40,950 bases of DNA from CAYLMM01 sp964384825 (lineage in GTDB: Bacteria; Krumholzibacteriota; Krumholzibacteriia; LZORAL124-64-63): the NCBI GenBank assembly GCA_964384825.1, contig CAYLMM010000021.1, positions 1-40,950 of the forward strand, written 5' to 3'. A program made the position numbers and the translations under genes. Shown here piece after piece: positions 23,678-32,169 of this stretch (within the stretch, counting starts at the first letter, position 1; each line of letters starts with the position of its first letter). The notes beneath the pieces were generated by a model. It had not been told where the DNA came from. It made no database searches and was given only the letters and a program-made list of their open reading frames with translations.

Positions 23678-26065
23678 TTAGGCCCGCGGCACCCCGGCCG
23701 CCAGCCTGCGGTAGACCAGCTTGTAGAACATCTCCAGATACCGCCGCGTCTCCTCGCGCTCGATGTTCGTGATGTACTTCCAGAAGCCGTAGATACGCGA
23801 AAGGGTCAGCAGGCGATTCGCATAGAGTTTCCAGGTGTACCGGCTTTCGATACGGGCCATGGCGCCGCGCGAGATCCTCTTCCATGAGTCGGGATCCTCG
23901 CGGCAGCCGGCGAAGAAATCGGCCATCAGCGCGGCCGCGGCGCGTGGGCGGTTGGGGTCGATATGGAAGCCCGAGCGTCCGTCCTCGATGATCTCCAGCG
24001 GTCCGCCGTGCTGGGTGGCGAAGGTCGGCAGGCCCGAGCTCATCGCCTCGACGACCGTCAGGCCGAAGGCCTCGAACAGGGCCGGCTGCACGAACGCTCC
24101 CCTCTTGTCGGCCACGAAACGGTACAGCTCTCCGACCTGCGTCTTGTCGGTGCGCATCGGGATCCACCGCATGTCGCGGTCGAGGCCGTGCTGCTCCATC
24201 AATTCGTGCATCGATTCGATCTGCCGCTTCTCGTCGTCGTCCTGGGATTCGTCCGGATCGAGGAATCCGCCCGCCACCAGCAGGTTGGCCTCGCGGCGCA
24301 GGTCATCGCTGCGGCCGTAGAGATCGACAAGGCCGGTGATGTTCTTGATGACGTCGAGCCGCGACATGGTGAACAGCAGCGGCTTGCCGGGATCCTCCAG
24401 GGCGCCCCGCGCGTCGGGCCGTTCGCCGCCGAGGACCAGCTCCTCGATCTCCGGCAGCAGGGCCGTGACGCGCTTGCCGCTTTCGGTGAAGGGGAAGAAG
24501 ACGTCCGGATCGGCCCCCGGCGAAACGATGTTGAACTTGGGGTCGAAGGGATCGACGCCCTCGACAACCCGGTACAGGCCGGGCATCGTGAAGCTGGAAT
24601 AGCTTTCGTACTGGCCGATGACGTCGTTGGTGCCGGCGATCTCCTGATAGGTGCTGGCGATGATGAAATCGGCGGTGTTCATGGCGATCAGGTCGGCCGT
24701 GAACTGCGCCGAGAAGTGGTGCGCCTGCTCGTTCTCTCGCCAGTAGAGATCCGAATGCAGATACTTCGATTTCTCGAGCGCGTGGGCGATGGTGCACTGG
24801 GTGACGCCCATCTGCTTCGAGAGCATGGTCGCGACCAGGTTGCCGTCGGAATAGTTGCCGATCAGCAGGTCGGGATTGCCGCCCAGTTCGCTGCGCACCA
24901 GTTGGGCCGTGTCGCGGGCGAAACGCTCGAGATAGGGCCAGACGCGGAAGCGCGAGATCCAGGGCCGCACGATCTGGCCGTCGTCGCCGCGGAAGGGCAC
25001 GCGCAGGATGCGGGCGTGGCAGGTGCCGACCACGCGCTCTTCGGGTTCGTTGCAGGTGGTGCCGTCGGCCTCGGGCAGCAGGCGGGTGATCACCAGGATC
25101 CGCGGCTCGATGTCCAGCCCCTGGTCGTGGATCGACTCGATCATCTCCCTTTCCAGGGCCCGCACCTGGTCGAGGATGTAGACGACCTGGCCGCCGGTGT
25201 CGGGTTTGCCCAGCACGCCGGACTGGCCGAAGTATCCGTGCGGCGAGAGGATCACAAGGCTGAAGATCATCGGGATGCGGCCGAGGAAGCGCTCCAGGTT
25301 CTCGGGCGAGGGAGCCTCGAGGATGTCCGAGAGCAGGGCCATCGCCTCGATCATCTGGCGGGCGGTGCGTCCCCAGCCGGGTTCGAAGCCCAGCCGCATC
25401 AGGGTCGGTCCGACCGAATCCCATTCGGCCTCCGGATCCCGGGTCTCGAGATCGTCGAGCGCCTGGCGGAGATTCTCCTCGAGCTCTGCGCGGGATTGCA
25501 CGAGGTCGTTCAGCATCAGCTGCCGGCCCTGGTGGGAATGGACCTTGAGGAAGGCGAAAAGCTGCTCCGGGCCGCCGTTCTGGCGGTCGAAGAGCCGGCC
25601 GGAGAGATGCCGGTTCAGGAACTCGACGCCGCGGCCGATCGAGCGCACCTTCCGCAGCTTCGGGAAACCCCGTTCGAAGGGCTTGAGATCGATCTCCAGC
25701 GGGTAGGGATCGTAGTTTTCCGTCTCGACCAGGCGCTCCTTGAACGCCAGGAAGGCCGCCACGTCGACCTCGTGGCAGTAGCCCGATTCGACCTGGATGT
25801 GCACGTACTGCCATTTGGCCACGCGCGAGCGGATCGCCAGATAGAGGTCCGGAGGAGCCGCGGCCGCTTCCTGGATCGAGCGGATCATCTCGCGGAATTC
25901 CTCGCCGCAGCCTTCGGGAACGCCCTGTTCGTCGCAGAAGCGGTCGAATTCGCGCAGGATGTCGGGCCGCAGCAGGACCGGCCGCCCGAGGTCCAGGCAG
26001 CGGCGGAAAAGGGCGTAGGCTTCGCGGCGGTGTTGGGTGAGGAACGCCTCCAGCGTCCGGATCAT
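23678..26065 (-). CDS. Sucrose synthase (GT4)
   Basis: 795 residues, the normal length for sucrose synthases. It reversibly converts sucrose plus a nucleoside diphosphate to fructose plus NDP-glucose. The N-terminal regulatory half (LTQHRREAYALFRRCLDLGRP ... WQYVHIQVESGYCHEV) matches bacterial and plant enzymes. The catalytic GT-B half has LSPHGYFGQSGVLGKPDTGG, then YILDQVRALEREM, ITRLLPEADGTTCNEP, HALEKSKYLHSDLYW, TASTYQEIAGT-type (here IASTYQEIAGT), LFTMSRLDVIKNITGL and the E-x7-E motif in EAFGLTVVEAM. The start follows GAAGGAGATCGG and overlaps the sucrose-phosphate synthase stop by 4 bp. It provides the cleavage arm of the sucrose locus. Confidence 0.95.
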   Translation of the reverse strand: MIRTLEAFLTQHRREAYALFRRCLDLGRPVLLRPDILREFDRFCDEQGVPEGCGEEFREMIRSIQEAAAAPPDLYLAIRSRVAKWQYVHIQVESGYCHEVDVAAFLAFKERLVETENYDPYPLEIDLKPFERGFPKLRKVRSIGRGVEFLNRHLSGRLFDRQNGGPEQLFAFLKVHSHQGRQLMLNDLVQSRAELEENLRQALDDLETRDPEAEWDSVGPTLMRLGFEPGWGRTARQMIEAMALLSDILEAPSPENLERFLGRIPMIFSLVILSPHGYFGQSGVLGKPDTGGQVVYILDQVRALEREMIESIHDQGLDIEPRILVITRLLPEADGTTCNEPEERVVGTCHARILRVPFRGDDGQIVRPWISRFRVWPYLERFARDTAQLVRSELGGNPDLLIGNYSDGNLVATMLSKQMGVTQCTIAHALEKSKYLHSDLYWRENEQAHHFSAQFTADLIAMNTADFIIASTYQEIAGTNDVIGQYESYSSFTMPGLYRVVEGVDPFDPKFNIVSPGADPDVFFPFTESGKRVTALLPEIEELVLGGERPDARGALEDPGKPLLFTMSRLDVIKNITGLVDLYGRSDDLRREANLLVAGGFLDPDESQDDDEKRQIESMHELMEQHGLDRDMRWIPMRTDKTQVGELYRFVADKRGAFVQPALFEAFGLTVVEAMSSGLPTFATQHGGPLEIIEDGRSGFHIDPNRPRAAAALMADFFAGCREDPDSWKRISRGAMARIESRYTWKLYANRLLTLSRIYGFWKYITNIEREETRRYLEMFYKLVYRRLAAGVPRA

Positions 26066-27648
26066 CCGATCTCCTTCCTCTGCTTCAGCGCGGGTGAGAT
26101 GTGTTCCGGGGGAAGGATGGCCGCGGGATCGGGAACGGGGCGTTCGCCGTTCCGCTCGCCGCCGCGGACGCCGGGCGAACCGTTGCCGCCGCCGCTGTCG
26201 GCGACGATCCGGGCCACGAGTCTCTCGACGCCGGTCAGGGGGGCGTTCGATTCGGTCAGATGCGGACGGGCGCGCTGAAGGCGCCGATCCTCGGCCAGGG
26301 ATTGCGCGACGCAATCGAGATACTTGCCGACGTGCGTGCTCCACGAGTAGAGGTTGTGCGCCCGGACGATCCCGTTGGCCGCGCGCAGCCGCCAGAGTTG
26401 CTCGTCCTCCAGCACATCGGCGATGCCTCGGGCGATATCGGCCGGATCGAGGGGATTGACCAGCACTCCGTTGTGGCACTGGGCCAGGATGTCGCGGGGG
26501 CCGCCGTCGTGGGTGGCCACGATCGGCAGTCCGCTCGCCGCGGCCTCGATCAGCGTCAGGCCGAAGGGCTCGGTCAGGGCCGGATTGACGAAGACGCCGA
26601 GCCGCCGGGCCGCCAGCCTGTACAGGTCGGGCACGTCGGTCGGCTCGTGGTGCTTGGGATAGGCGACCTTGCCGTAGAGATCGAAGTCGTCGACCAGCTG
26701 CAGGAATTCCTGCAGCACCCGGCGCTCGGGCGGCTTGAGCCGGCCCATGGTGTCGCGCGTTCCGGCCACGGCCACCAGATTCGCCTTCTCGCGCAGCCGC
26801 GGGTCGCGTCCGTAGGCCTGCACCAGGCCGCGGAAGTTCTTGCGCTCGTCGGGCCGCGCCACCGCCAGGATCATCGGTTTGTACGGATCGCGCAGGAAGC
26901 GGTCGAGCTCGGCGGCGATCGGGGGATCCGGTTCGCCCCGGCGCGGCGGCCGGAAACGGTCGAGATCCAGGCCCGGCGGTATGATGTGCATCCGTGACGG
27001 CCGGGCGAATTCGTAGTCCGAATACTGCTCCTGGGCTTCCTGGGTGGTGCTCGCGATCACCAGCGAGGCCCGGCGCAGCGCCATCTCCTCGGCGGCGATG
27101 CGGCGGCGGAACTTGAAGCGTCGTTCGAGGGTCTCCTCGTCGGTTCCCTTGGCCAGCAGCCGGGCCTTCTTGACGCGGCCGAGCGAGTGGCCGGTGAAGA
27201 CGAAGGGAATGCCCAGCTCCTCGGCCACTCTCGATCCCACGTAGCCGGCGTCGGCGTAATGGCCGTGCACCAGATCGGGGTTGCGGCCGACGACCCGCAC
27301 GTGGCATTGCACGTGCCGGACGAATTCCTCGAGATAGGGCCAGAGGTTCTCCTTGTGCAGATACCGGCGCGGGCCGCAGGGGATGCGGATGATCTGCGCG
27401 CCTTCGGCCAGGGGCTCGACCTGCTCGGCGTAGTCGGAAGAGATGCCGGGTCCGGTCGCCATCCGGGTCATCAGGTCGACCCGCGCGACGTCGGGATGGG
27501 CCGCCAGCTCCCGGGCCAGATCCACGACGTACGAAACCTGCCCGCCGGTGTCGGCGTCGCGCCCGAGCTCGATGTCGTTTCCCCGCACCAGTCCGTGGAT
27601 GCTGAGCATCAACAGGTACAGACCGTCGCGGGTTTCCTCGGCAGGCAT
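26062..27648 (-). CDS. Sucrose-phosphate synthase (GT4, no phosphatase domain)
   Basis: 528 residues. It transfers glucose from NDP-glucose to fructose-6-phosphate to form sucrose-6-phosphate. The glycogen-synthase-type loop reads GLVRGNDIELGRDADTGGQV, followed by TRMATG, then GHYADAGYVGSRVAEELGIP, FTGHSLGRVKKARLL, IPPGLDLDRFRPP, LAVARPDERKNFRGLV and the E-x7-E segment TEPFGLTLIEAAASGLP. It ends after the glycosyltransferase domain with a low-complexity tail (GGGNGSPGVRGGERNGERP) and lacks the HAD phosphatase domain that some homologs carry fused. That activity is encoded by the divergent gene at 28726. The start is 4 bases after the kinase stop, with weak GGCGGTGACA upstream. Confidence 0.92.
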   Translation of the reverse strand: MPAEETRDGLYLLMLSIHGLVRGNDIELGRDADTGGQVSYVVDLARELAAHPDVARVDLMTRMATGPGISSDYAEQVEPLAEGAQIIRIPCGPRRYLHKENLWPYLEEFVRHVQCHVRVVGRNPDLVHGHYADAGYVGSRVAEELGIPFVFTGHSLGRVKKARLLAKGTDEETLERRFKFRRRIAAEEMALRRASLVIASTTQEAQEQYSDYEFARPSRMHIIPPGLDLDRFRPPRRGEPDPPIAAELDRFLRDPYKPMILAVARPDERKNFRGLVQAYGRDPRLREKANLVAVAGTRDTMGRLKPPERRVLQEFLQLVDDFDLYGKVAYPKHHEPTDVPDLYRLAARRLGVFVNPALTEPFGLTLIEAAASGLPIVATHDGGPRDILAQCHNGVLVNPLDPADIARGIADVLEDEQLWRLRAANGIVRAHNLYSWSTHVGKYLDCVAQSLAEDRRLQRARPHLTESNAPLTGVERLVARIVADSGGGNGSPGVRGGERNGERPVPDPAAILPPEHISPALKQRKEIG

Positions 27649-27652
27649 GATG

Positions 27653-28573
27653 TCACCGCCAGTTCTTCAGGAATCGCCGGTGGAATTCCGCTCCGCCGGG
27701 AACTGCGCCCCTGATTCCGCAGATCGCGGCCGCCGCCTCGGCGGATCGCGAAAGCGTTCTTCCTTCCGACCAGCCCCGCAACAGTCCGATGATGCAGACC
27801 GCTGCGAAGGCGTCGCCCGCGCCCACGGTGTCGGCCCGGTCGGGCTCGGCCACGGCCACGGGCGCGGCGTCGACCGAGGCGATCACGCCCACGCGGTCGG
27901 CCCAGAAGGCCCCTTCGGCGCCCCGGGTGACGATCACCGCCTCGAGGTCGTGCTGCGCCGCCAGGTCGCGGGCCGCGGACGCGGGATCCGCCGCGGCGGG
28001 AACCAGGGTCGCCAGTTCCTCGTCGTTCAGCTTGGCCCAGCGGGCTCCGTCGAGAGCCTCGGCCGCCGTGGCGGGAGTCCACCAGGGCGGGCGCAGGTTC
28101 ACGTCGAGGAAGACAGGCAGGTCCAGATCGTCGCGCAGGGCGCGCAGGGCCGCCGCGGTGACCGGAGATCGCATGGCCAGCGTGCCGTGGTAGAGCAGGC
28201 GGGCGCCGATGCCGCTCACCGCGGCCCGGGCCGCGCCCTCGTCGACCGCGTCCCAGGCCTGATCGGGCGCGATGGCGAATGTCGGCTGCCGGTCGGCGAC
28301 CGAAACCACGACTTCGCCGGTCGGGCGTTCGGGGTCGATCTGCAGCCCATCGGTCGCCAGCCCCGCCCCGATCATCGCCGCATGGACCTTCCGGCCGCCC
28401 GGATCGTCGCCCACGCGGCCGATCAGCAGCGGCTCCAGGCCGAATCCCTTCAGATGCCAGGCGACGTTGAAGGGCGCGCCGCCGAGCACTTCGGTCCCGT
28501 CTTCGAATCGGTCGTAGAGGACTTCCCCGAAGACGATCGGGCGCAGGGAAGGAATGGGGCTGTCAGCAGGCAT
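27653..28573 (-). CDS. PfkB-family sugar kinase, probable fructokinase
   Basis: 306 residues from the ATG at 28573; an in-frame ATG at 28609 exists but has no ribosome binding site, while CCGGAG precedes 28573. PfkB/ribokinase features are FGEVLYDRF near the N-terminus, VLGGAPFNVAWHLKGFG (sugar-binding GG motif), GRVGDDPGG, DVNLRPPWW, KLNDEEL, and the anion hole with catalytic Asp in RADTVGAGDAFAA. In this operon a fructokinase makes sense: it would phosphorylate fructose released by sucrose synthase to fructose-6-phosphate, the acceptor for sucrose-phosphate synthase. It is the first gene after the leftward promoter. Confidence 0.88.
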   Translation of the reverse strand: MPADSPIPSLRPIVFGEVLYDRFEDGTEVLGGAPFNVAWHLKGFGLEPLLIGRVGDDPGGRKVHAAMIGAGLATDGLQIDPERPTGEVVVSVADRQPTFAIAPDQAWDAVDEGAARAAVSGIGARLLYHGTLAMRSPVTAAALRALRDDLDLPVFLDVNLRPPWWTPATAAEALDGARWAKLNDEELATLVPAAADPASAARDLAAQHDLEAVIVTRGAEGAFWADRVGVIASVDAAPVAVAEPDRADTVGAGDAFAAVCIIGLLRGWSEGRTLSRSAEAAAAICGIRGAVPGGAEFHRRFLKNWR

Positions 28574-28645
28574 CGCGACTCCGGAAAGGAGGTCCCGTCG
28601 CGGCGGCATGGCTGTGATGAACGTTGGGAATCTCCCTCGGTAGAC

Positions 28646-28674
28646 ACCCTACCGGAACACATGGGGACTGTCAA
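28646..28674 (-). promoter_or_regulatory. Promoter of the fructokinase-SPS-sucrose synthase operon
   Basis: On the minus strand a perfect TTGACA (28674-28669), a 17-base spacer and TAGGGT (28651-28646). The -35 is ideal and the -10 matches at the key first two and last positions. The leader to 28573 is about 65 bases and contains GGACCTCCTTTCCGGAG. The divergent phosphatase gene starts 52 bases to the right of the -35, so both directions share this 150-base regulatory region. Confidence 0.6.
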
Positions 28675-28725
28675 ATACAGGCGACCGGACTGGTCCGCAA
28701 TCGATGATTGGAGTAACCTGGAAAG

Positions 28726-29541
28726 ATGATGGCTTCTTCCGGTATCCATACCCTGTTGGCCTGCGATCTCGACGGGACCGTCGCGCCGGTGCGTCCGGAT
28801 CCGGCGTTTCCGGCGCTGGTCGCCGAATTCCGCACCCTGCTCGCCGCGGCGCCGGGGACGGCCCTGGCCTATCTCACGGGCCGGTCCGCGGCTTCGGCCG
28901 AAACCCTGATCGCGGATCTCGATCTTCCCCTTCCGGTCCTGCTGGCCGCCGACGTGGGCACGCGGATCATCCTGTTCGAGGGCGGCGCCAGGCGCGAGGA
29001 CGAGGCCTACTCCGTCCGCATGCGCCGGGCGATGGGCGGAAGCACCGGGGCCGGGATCCTGGAACTGCTCGCCGACGTGGAGGGGCTCGATCCCCAGCGT
29101 CCGGACGACCGCCAAGGCATGTTCAAGGCCAGTTTCTTCCTGCCGTCCGGCGCCGCCGGGGACGCGGTCGAGCGGGACGCCCGCGCCGCGCTGGCCGCCG
29201 CCGGAATCACGGCGAGCCTGGTGCGCAGCGAATGCGTCTTCGAGGACCGCGATCTGCTCGACGTGCTGCCCGCCGGAGTCACCAAGGCCACCGCCGCGGC
29301 CAGGGCCGCCGAGGTGTCGGGCCTGTCCGCCGCCGCCGTCGTCTACGCCGGCGATTCGGGCAACGACCTGGCGCCGCTGCTGGCCGCGGGGCGGGCGATC
29401 GTGGTGGGCAACGCGCCTCCCGGCCTGCGCCGCGCGGTGCTGGCCAAGCGAGATCCGCGGACCACCTGGGCGGCCGCGGGCGAGCATCTGGCCGGAGTGC
29501 TGGAAGGCTGCCGGCGTTTCGGCATCGGCTCCGATCTCTGA
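28726..29541 (+). CDS. Sucrose-phosphate phosphatase-like HAD hydrolase
   Basis: 271 residues, HAD superfamily with a C2B-type cap, as in sucrose-phosphate phosphatase (SPP) and trehalose-phosphatase. Motif I is ACDLDGTVAP with nucleophile D14 and acid D16; motif II is AYLTGRS. The motif III lysine is probably in VTKATAA, and motif IV is VYAGDSGNDLAPL. GRAIVVGNAPPGLR is the usual SPP sequence after motif IV. It should release sucrose from sucrose-6-phosphate, completing the pathway with the divergent sucrose-phosphate synthase. Two adjacent ATGs (28726, 28729) are possible starts, after TGGAAAG. Confidence 0.88.
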   Translation: MMASSGIHTLLACDLDGTVAPVRPDPAFPALVAEFRTLLAAAPGTALAYLTGRSAASAETLIADLDLPLPVLLAADVGTRIILFEGGARREDEAYSVRMRRAMGGSTGAGILELLADVEGLDPQRPDDRQGMFKASFFLPSGAAGDAVERDARAALAAAGITASLVRSECVFEDRDLLDVLPAGVTKATAAARAAEVSGLSAAAVVYAGDSGNDLAPLLAAGRAIVVGNAPPGLRRAVLAKRDPRTTWAAAGEHLAGVLEGCRRFGIGSDL

Positions 29542-29574
29542 TCCCCCCGGAAAAGAACGCTTTCAAACCAATCC

Positions 29575-29607
29575 CCGGCGGCGGTTCCGGCGGTAATTCG
29601 CCGCCGG
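29575..29607 (+). terminator. Possible hairpin after the phosphatase gene
   Basis: Inverted repeat CCGGCGGCG (29575-29583) / CGCCGCCGG (29599-29607) with a 15-base loop, 33 bases after the SPP stop. No T tract, so the terminator role is uncertain. The rest of 29542-29698 shows no gene. Confidence 0.3.
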
Positions 29608-29698
29608 ACGCGGATATCGAGTTCCGGGACAGCCGGGCCATGTTCACGGTCTGGTCCTGGATGAGCGTCGCCTGCGATCCGGGCGGGGACGAGGCGGA

Positions 29699-30157
29699 GT
29701 GGCCGCCACGCGCCGCCGCTTCACCGAGATGGCGAACCTTCTGCCCGTGTTCAACCGGTTCTGGCGGGAGGCCGACATCGCCGGGTTGCGGCGGGAATGC
29801 GACCGGTGGTACGAGCCGGCCCTGGCCTTCTACCGCGGGAAGACCGCCGAGGCGATCGGCGACGCGCTCGAGTATCTGCGCATGGGGCCGGCCGCGGAAT
29901 ACTGTCCCGATCCGGTGCGGCGGTTCGACGAATGCCTGGTCCGGACCCTCGATTTCACCGTCCGGATGGGCAGCCGTACGCCGGAACAGAAAGAGAAGCT
30001 GGAAGCCGCCATGGAATCGCTGGCGGAGAGGGGATACGTCCTGACGGTCCCGATGCGGAAATCGCTGAACGCCTATGAGGCTACCGGACGGACGTTCGCG
30101 CAGTGGTTCCCCCGGCTTCTCGCCGATCTGCAGGCGGCGGCGGGCATTGCCGGCTGA
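29699..30157 (+). CDS. Small protein of unknown function
   Basis: 152 residues from a GTG at 29699 with GAGGCGGA just upstream. An ATG at 29729 is an alternative that removes the basic stretch AATRRRFTE but lacks a ribosome binding site. The protein is mostly helical and soluble: LLPVFNRFWREADIAGLRREC, AEAIGDALEYLRMGPAAEYCPDPVRRFDECLVRTLDF, then EQKEKLEAAMESLAERGYVL. No motif I recognise and no signal peptide. It converges on cysA, with 15 bases between the stops. Codon third positions are GC-rich, as in neighbouring genes, which supports it being real. Confidence 0.6.
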   Translation: MAATRRRFTEMANLLPVFNRFWREADIAGLRRECDRWYEPALAFYRGKTAEAIGDALEYLRMGPAAEYCPDPVRRFDECLVRTLDFTVRMGSRTPEQKEKLEAAMESLAERGYVLTVPMRKSLNAYEATGRTFAQWFPRLLADLQAAAGIAG

Positions 30158-30172
30158 GGATGCCGGCCCTGG

Positions 30173-31264
30173 TCAGGAGTGGTTGACGGTCTCGTCGGCG
30201 TCCGCGGCGGTGAAGATCCTCAGCTCGCGCGGCGCCACGTACACCCGGCCGCCCTTGCCCGTTTCCAGCCGCCGGAACTCGTCCTGCGAGATCTCGGCGG
30301 TGAAGGTCTCGCCCGAGGCGGCCTCGAGGGTCAGCCTGACCGTCGGCCCCGCCGCGTGGACCGCGGTGATCACGGCCTCGAGGCTGGGGCATTCGTCCGG
30401 TCGGTTGCGCAGGATCAGGTCGTGGGGCCGGATGAAGACCTTGGCCTCGGATTCCGGCGCGCCGACGTGATCGGGGGCGTCGAGCTGCACCGAGGCGAAC
30501 GACACCTTGCCGTGGGCGACGCGGCCGTGGAAGACGTTCACGTTGCCCAGGAAGTTCATCACGAACTCGGTGGCCGGGTTGTGGAAGACCTCCTCGGGCG
30601 TGCCCACCTGCTCGATCCGGCCCTGGTTCATCACCACCACCCTGTCGGCCACCTCGAGCGCCTCGTCCTGGTCGTGGGTCACGAACACGCTGGTCACGTG
30701 GATCTCCTCGTGCAGCCGCCGCAGCCAGGCCCGCAGCTGCTTGCGCACCTTGGCGTCGAGGGCGCCGAAGGGCTCGTCGAGCAGCAGCACCCGCGGCTCG
30801 ACCGCCAGGGCGCGGGCCAGGGCCACGCGCTGCCTCTGCCCGCCCGAGAGCTGGGCGGGATACCTGGCCGCCATGCCCTCGAGCTGCACCAGCCGCAGCA
30901 GTTCGTCGACCTTGGCGTCGATCTCCGTCCTCGCCGGCCGGATGCGCCGCGGCCGCACCCGCAGCCCGAAGGCCACGTTCTCGAAGACGGTCATGTGCCG
31001 GAACAGGGCGTAGTGCTGGAAGACGAAGCCGACGCGCCGTTCCTGGACCCTGCGGTCGGCCATGTCCTCCTCGTGGAAGCGGATGGGGCCGCAGCCCTCG
31101 TCGGGGCTCTCCAGGCCGGCGATGATCCGCAGCAGCGTCGTCTTGCCCGAGCCCGAGGGCCCCAGCAGCGCGGTCAATTCGCCCGCCGGCACCTCCAGCG
31201 AAACGTCGCGCAGCGCTGCGAAATCGCCGTAGGTCTTGCTGATCCTCTCGACCGAAATACCCAT
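30173..31264 (-). CDS. cysA: Sulfate ABC transporter ATP-binding protein CysA
   Basis: 363 residues. ABC ATPase domain with Walker A GPSGSGKTT (about 35-43), Q-loop VFQHYALFRHMTVFENVAFGL, signature LSGGQRQRVALARAL, Walker B VLLLDEPFGALD and switch histidine FVTHDQDEALE. The C-terminal regulatory domain includes EVFHNPATEFVMNFLGNVNVFHG and VFIRPHDLILRN, which together are typical of CysA. It energises the sulfate/thiosulfate importer formed with the CysT and CysW permeases; one base separates it from cysW. It is the last gene of the operon. Confidence 0.94.
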   Translation of the reverse strand: MGISVERISKTYGDFAALRDVSLEVPAGELTALLGPSGSGKTTLLRIIAGLESPDEGCGPIRFHEEDMADRRVQERRVGFVFQHYALFRHMTVFENVAFGLRVRPRRIRPARTEIDAKVDELLRLVQLEGMAARYPAQLSGGQRQRVALARALAVEPRVLLLDEPFGALDAKVRKQLRAWLRRLHEEIHVTSVFVTHDQDEALEVADRVVVMNQGRIEQVGTPEEVFHNPATEFVMNFLGNVNVFHGRVAHGKVSFASVQLDAPDHVGAPESEAKVFIRPHDLILRNRPDECPSLEAVITAVHAAGPTVRLTLEAASGETFTAEISQDEFRRLETGKGGRVYVAPRELRIFTAADADETVNHS

Positions 31265-31265
31265 C

Positions 31266-32168
31266 TCACTCGCCCTCCGGATCTTCGATCGCCGCGGCCG
31301 CGAAGCTGCGCCCCGATTTCCATTCCACCAGCGTCTTGAGCGCCAGGGTCACCAGCGCCAGCAGGGCCAGCAGCGAGGCGACCGCGAAGGCGGCCACGAA
31401 GTTGTACTCGTTGTAGAGGATCTCGACCTGCAGGGGCATGGTGTTGGTCTTGCCGCGGATGTGGCCCGAGACCACCGACACGGCGCCGAACTCGCCCATC
31501 GCCCGCGCGTTGCAGAGGATCACGCCGTAGAGCAGGGCCCACTTCACGTTGGGCAGGGTCACCCGGCGGAAGGTCTGCCATCCCGAGGCGCCCAGCGTCA
31601 GGGCCGATTCCTCGTCCTCGGTGCCCTGCTCCTGCATCAGGGGGATGAGTTCGCGGGCCACGAAGGGCACGGTCACGAACAGGGTCGCGATCACGATGCC
31701 CGGCACCGCGAAGATCACCTGGATGCCGCGGGCGGCGAGCCACGGACCGAGCCAGCCGTGCAGGCCGAAGAGCATCACGTAGATCAGGCCCGAGATGACC
31801 GGCGAGACGGCCATCGGCAGATCGATCAGGGTGGTCAGCACGCTCTTGCCGCGGAATTCGAACTTGGCGACCGACCAGGCCGCCGCCAGGCCGAAGACCA
31901 GGTTCACCGGCACCGCGATCGCCGCGGTCAGCAGGGTCAGGCGGATGGCGGCCATGGCCGCCGGTTCGCGGAAGCTTTCGCAGTAGGCGGCGGCGCCCTT
32001 GCGGAAGGCCTCGGCGAAGACAGCCAGCAGCGGCGTGAACAGGAACAGCCCCAGAAACAGCAGGGTGACCGTCAGCAGCAGGCGGCGGATCCAAGGCGGT
32101 TCGGCGGTGGCCGGCAAGAACGGGCGCCGGGAGCGGGCGCGGGCCCTCATGCGCGCGGCGACGGCCAT
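31266..32168 (-). CDS. cysW: Sulfate ABC transporter permease CysW
   Basis: 300 residues with about six membrane helices. Landmarks are LFLFTPLLAVFAEAFRKGAAAYCE and LTTLIDLPMAVSPVISGLIYVMLFG. The EAA loop region reads EDEESALTLGASGWQTFRRVTLPNVKWALLYG, which contacts the ATPase. FGAVSVVSGHIRGKTNTMPLQVE is a hallmark of CysW-type permeases. The start follows GAGGGGTTGTAGG, immediately after the cysT stop. A basic N-terminus (ARMRARARSRRPFLP) precedes the first helix. Confidence 0.93.
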   Translation of the reverse strand: MAVAARMRARARSRRPFLPATAEPPWIRRLLLTVTLLFLGLFLFTPLLAVFAEAFRKGAAAYCESFREPAAMAAIRLTLLTAAIAVPVNLVFGLAAAWSVAKFEFRGKSVLTTLIDLPMAVSPVISGLIYVMLFGLHGWLGPWLAARGIQVIFAVPGIVIATLFVTVPFVARELIPLMQEQGTEDEESALTLGASGWQTFRRVTLPNVKWALLYGVILCNARAMGEFGAVSVVSGHIRGKTNTMPLQVEILYNEYNFVAAFAVASLLALLALVTLALKTLVEWKSGRSFAAAAIEDPEGE

Positions 32169-32169
32169 C

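Noticed and set aside
23963..26278. A 771-codon plus-strand frame opposite sucrose synthase
   Set aside because: Shadow of a gene with unmistakable sucrose synthase motifs.
27609..28082. A 157-codon minus-strand frame overlapping the fructokinase gene
   Set aside because: Different frame on the same strand as a well-supported PfkB gene; arginine/glycine-rich text typical of an off-frame reading.
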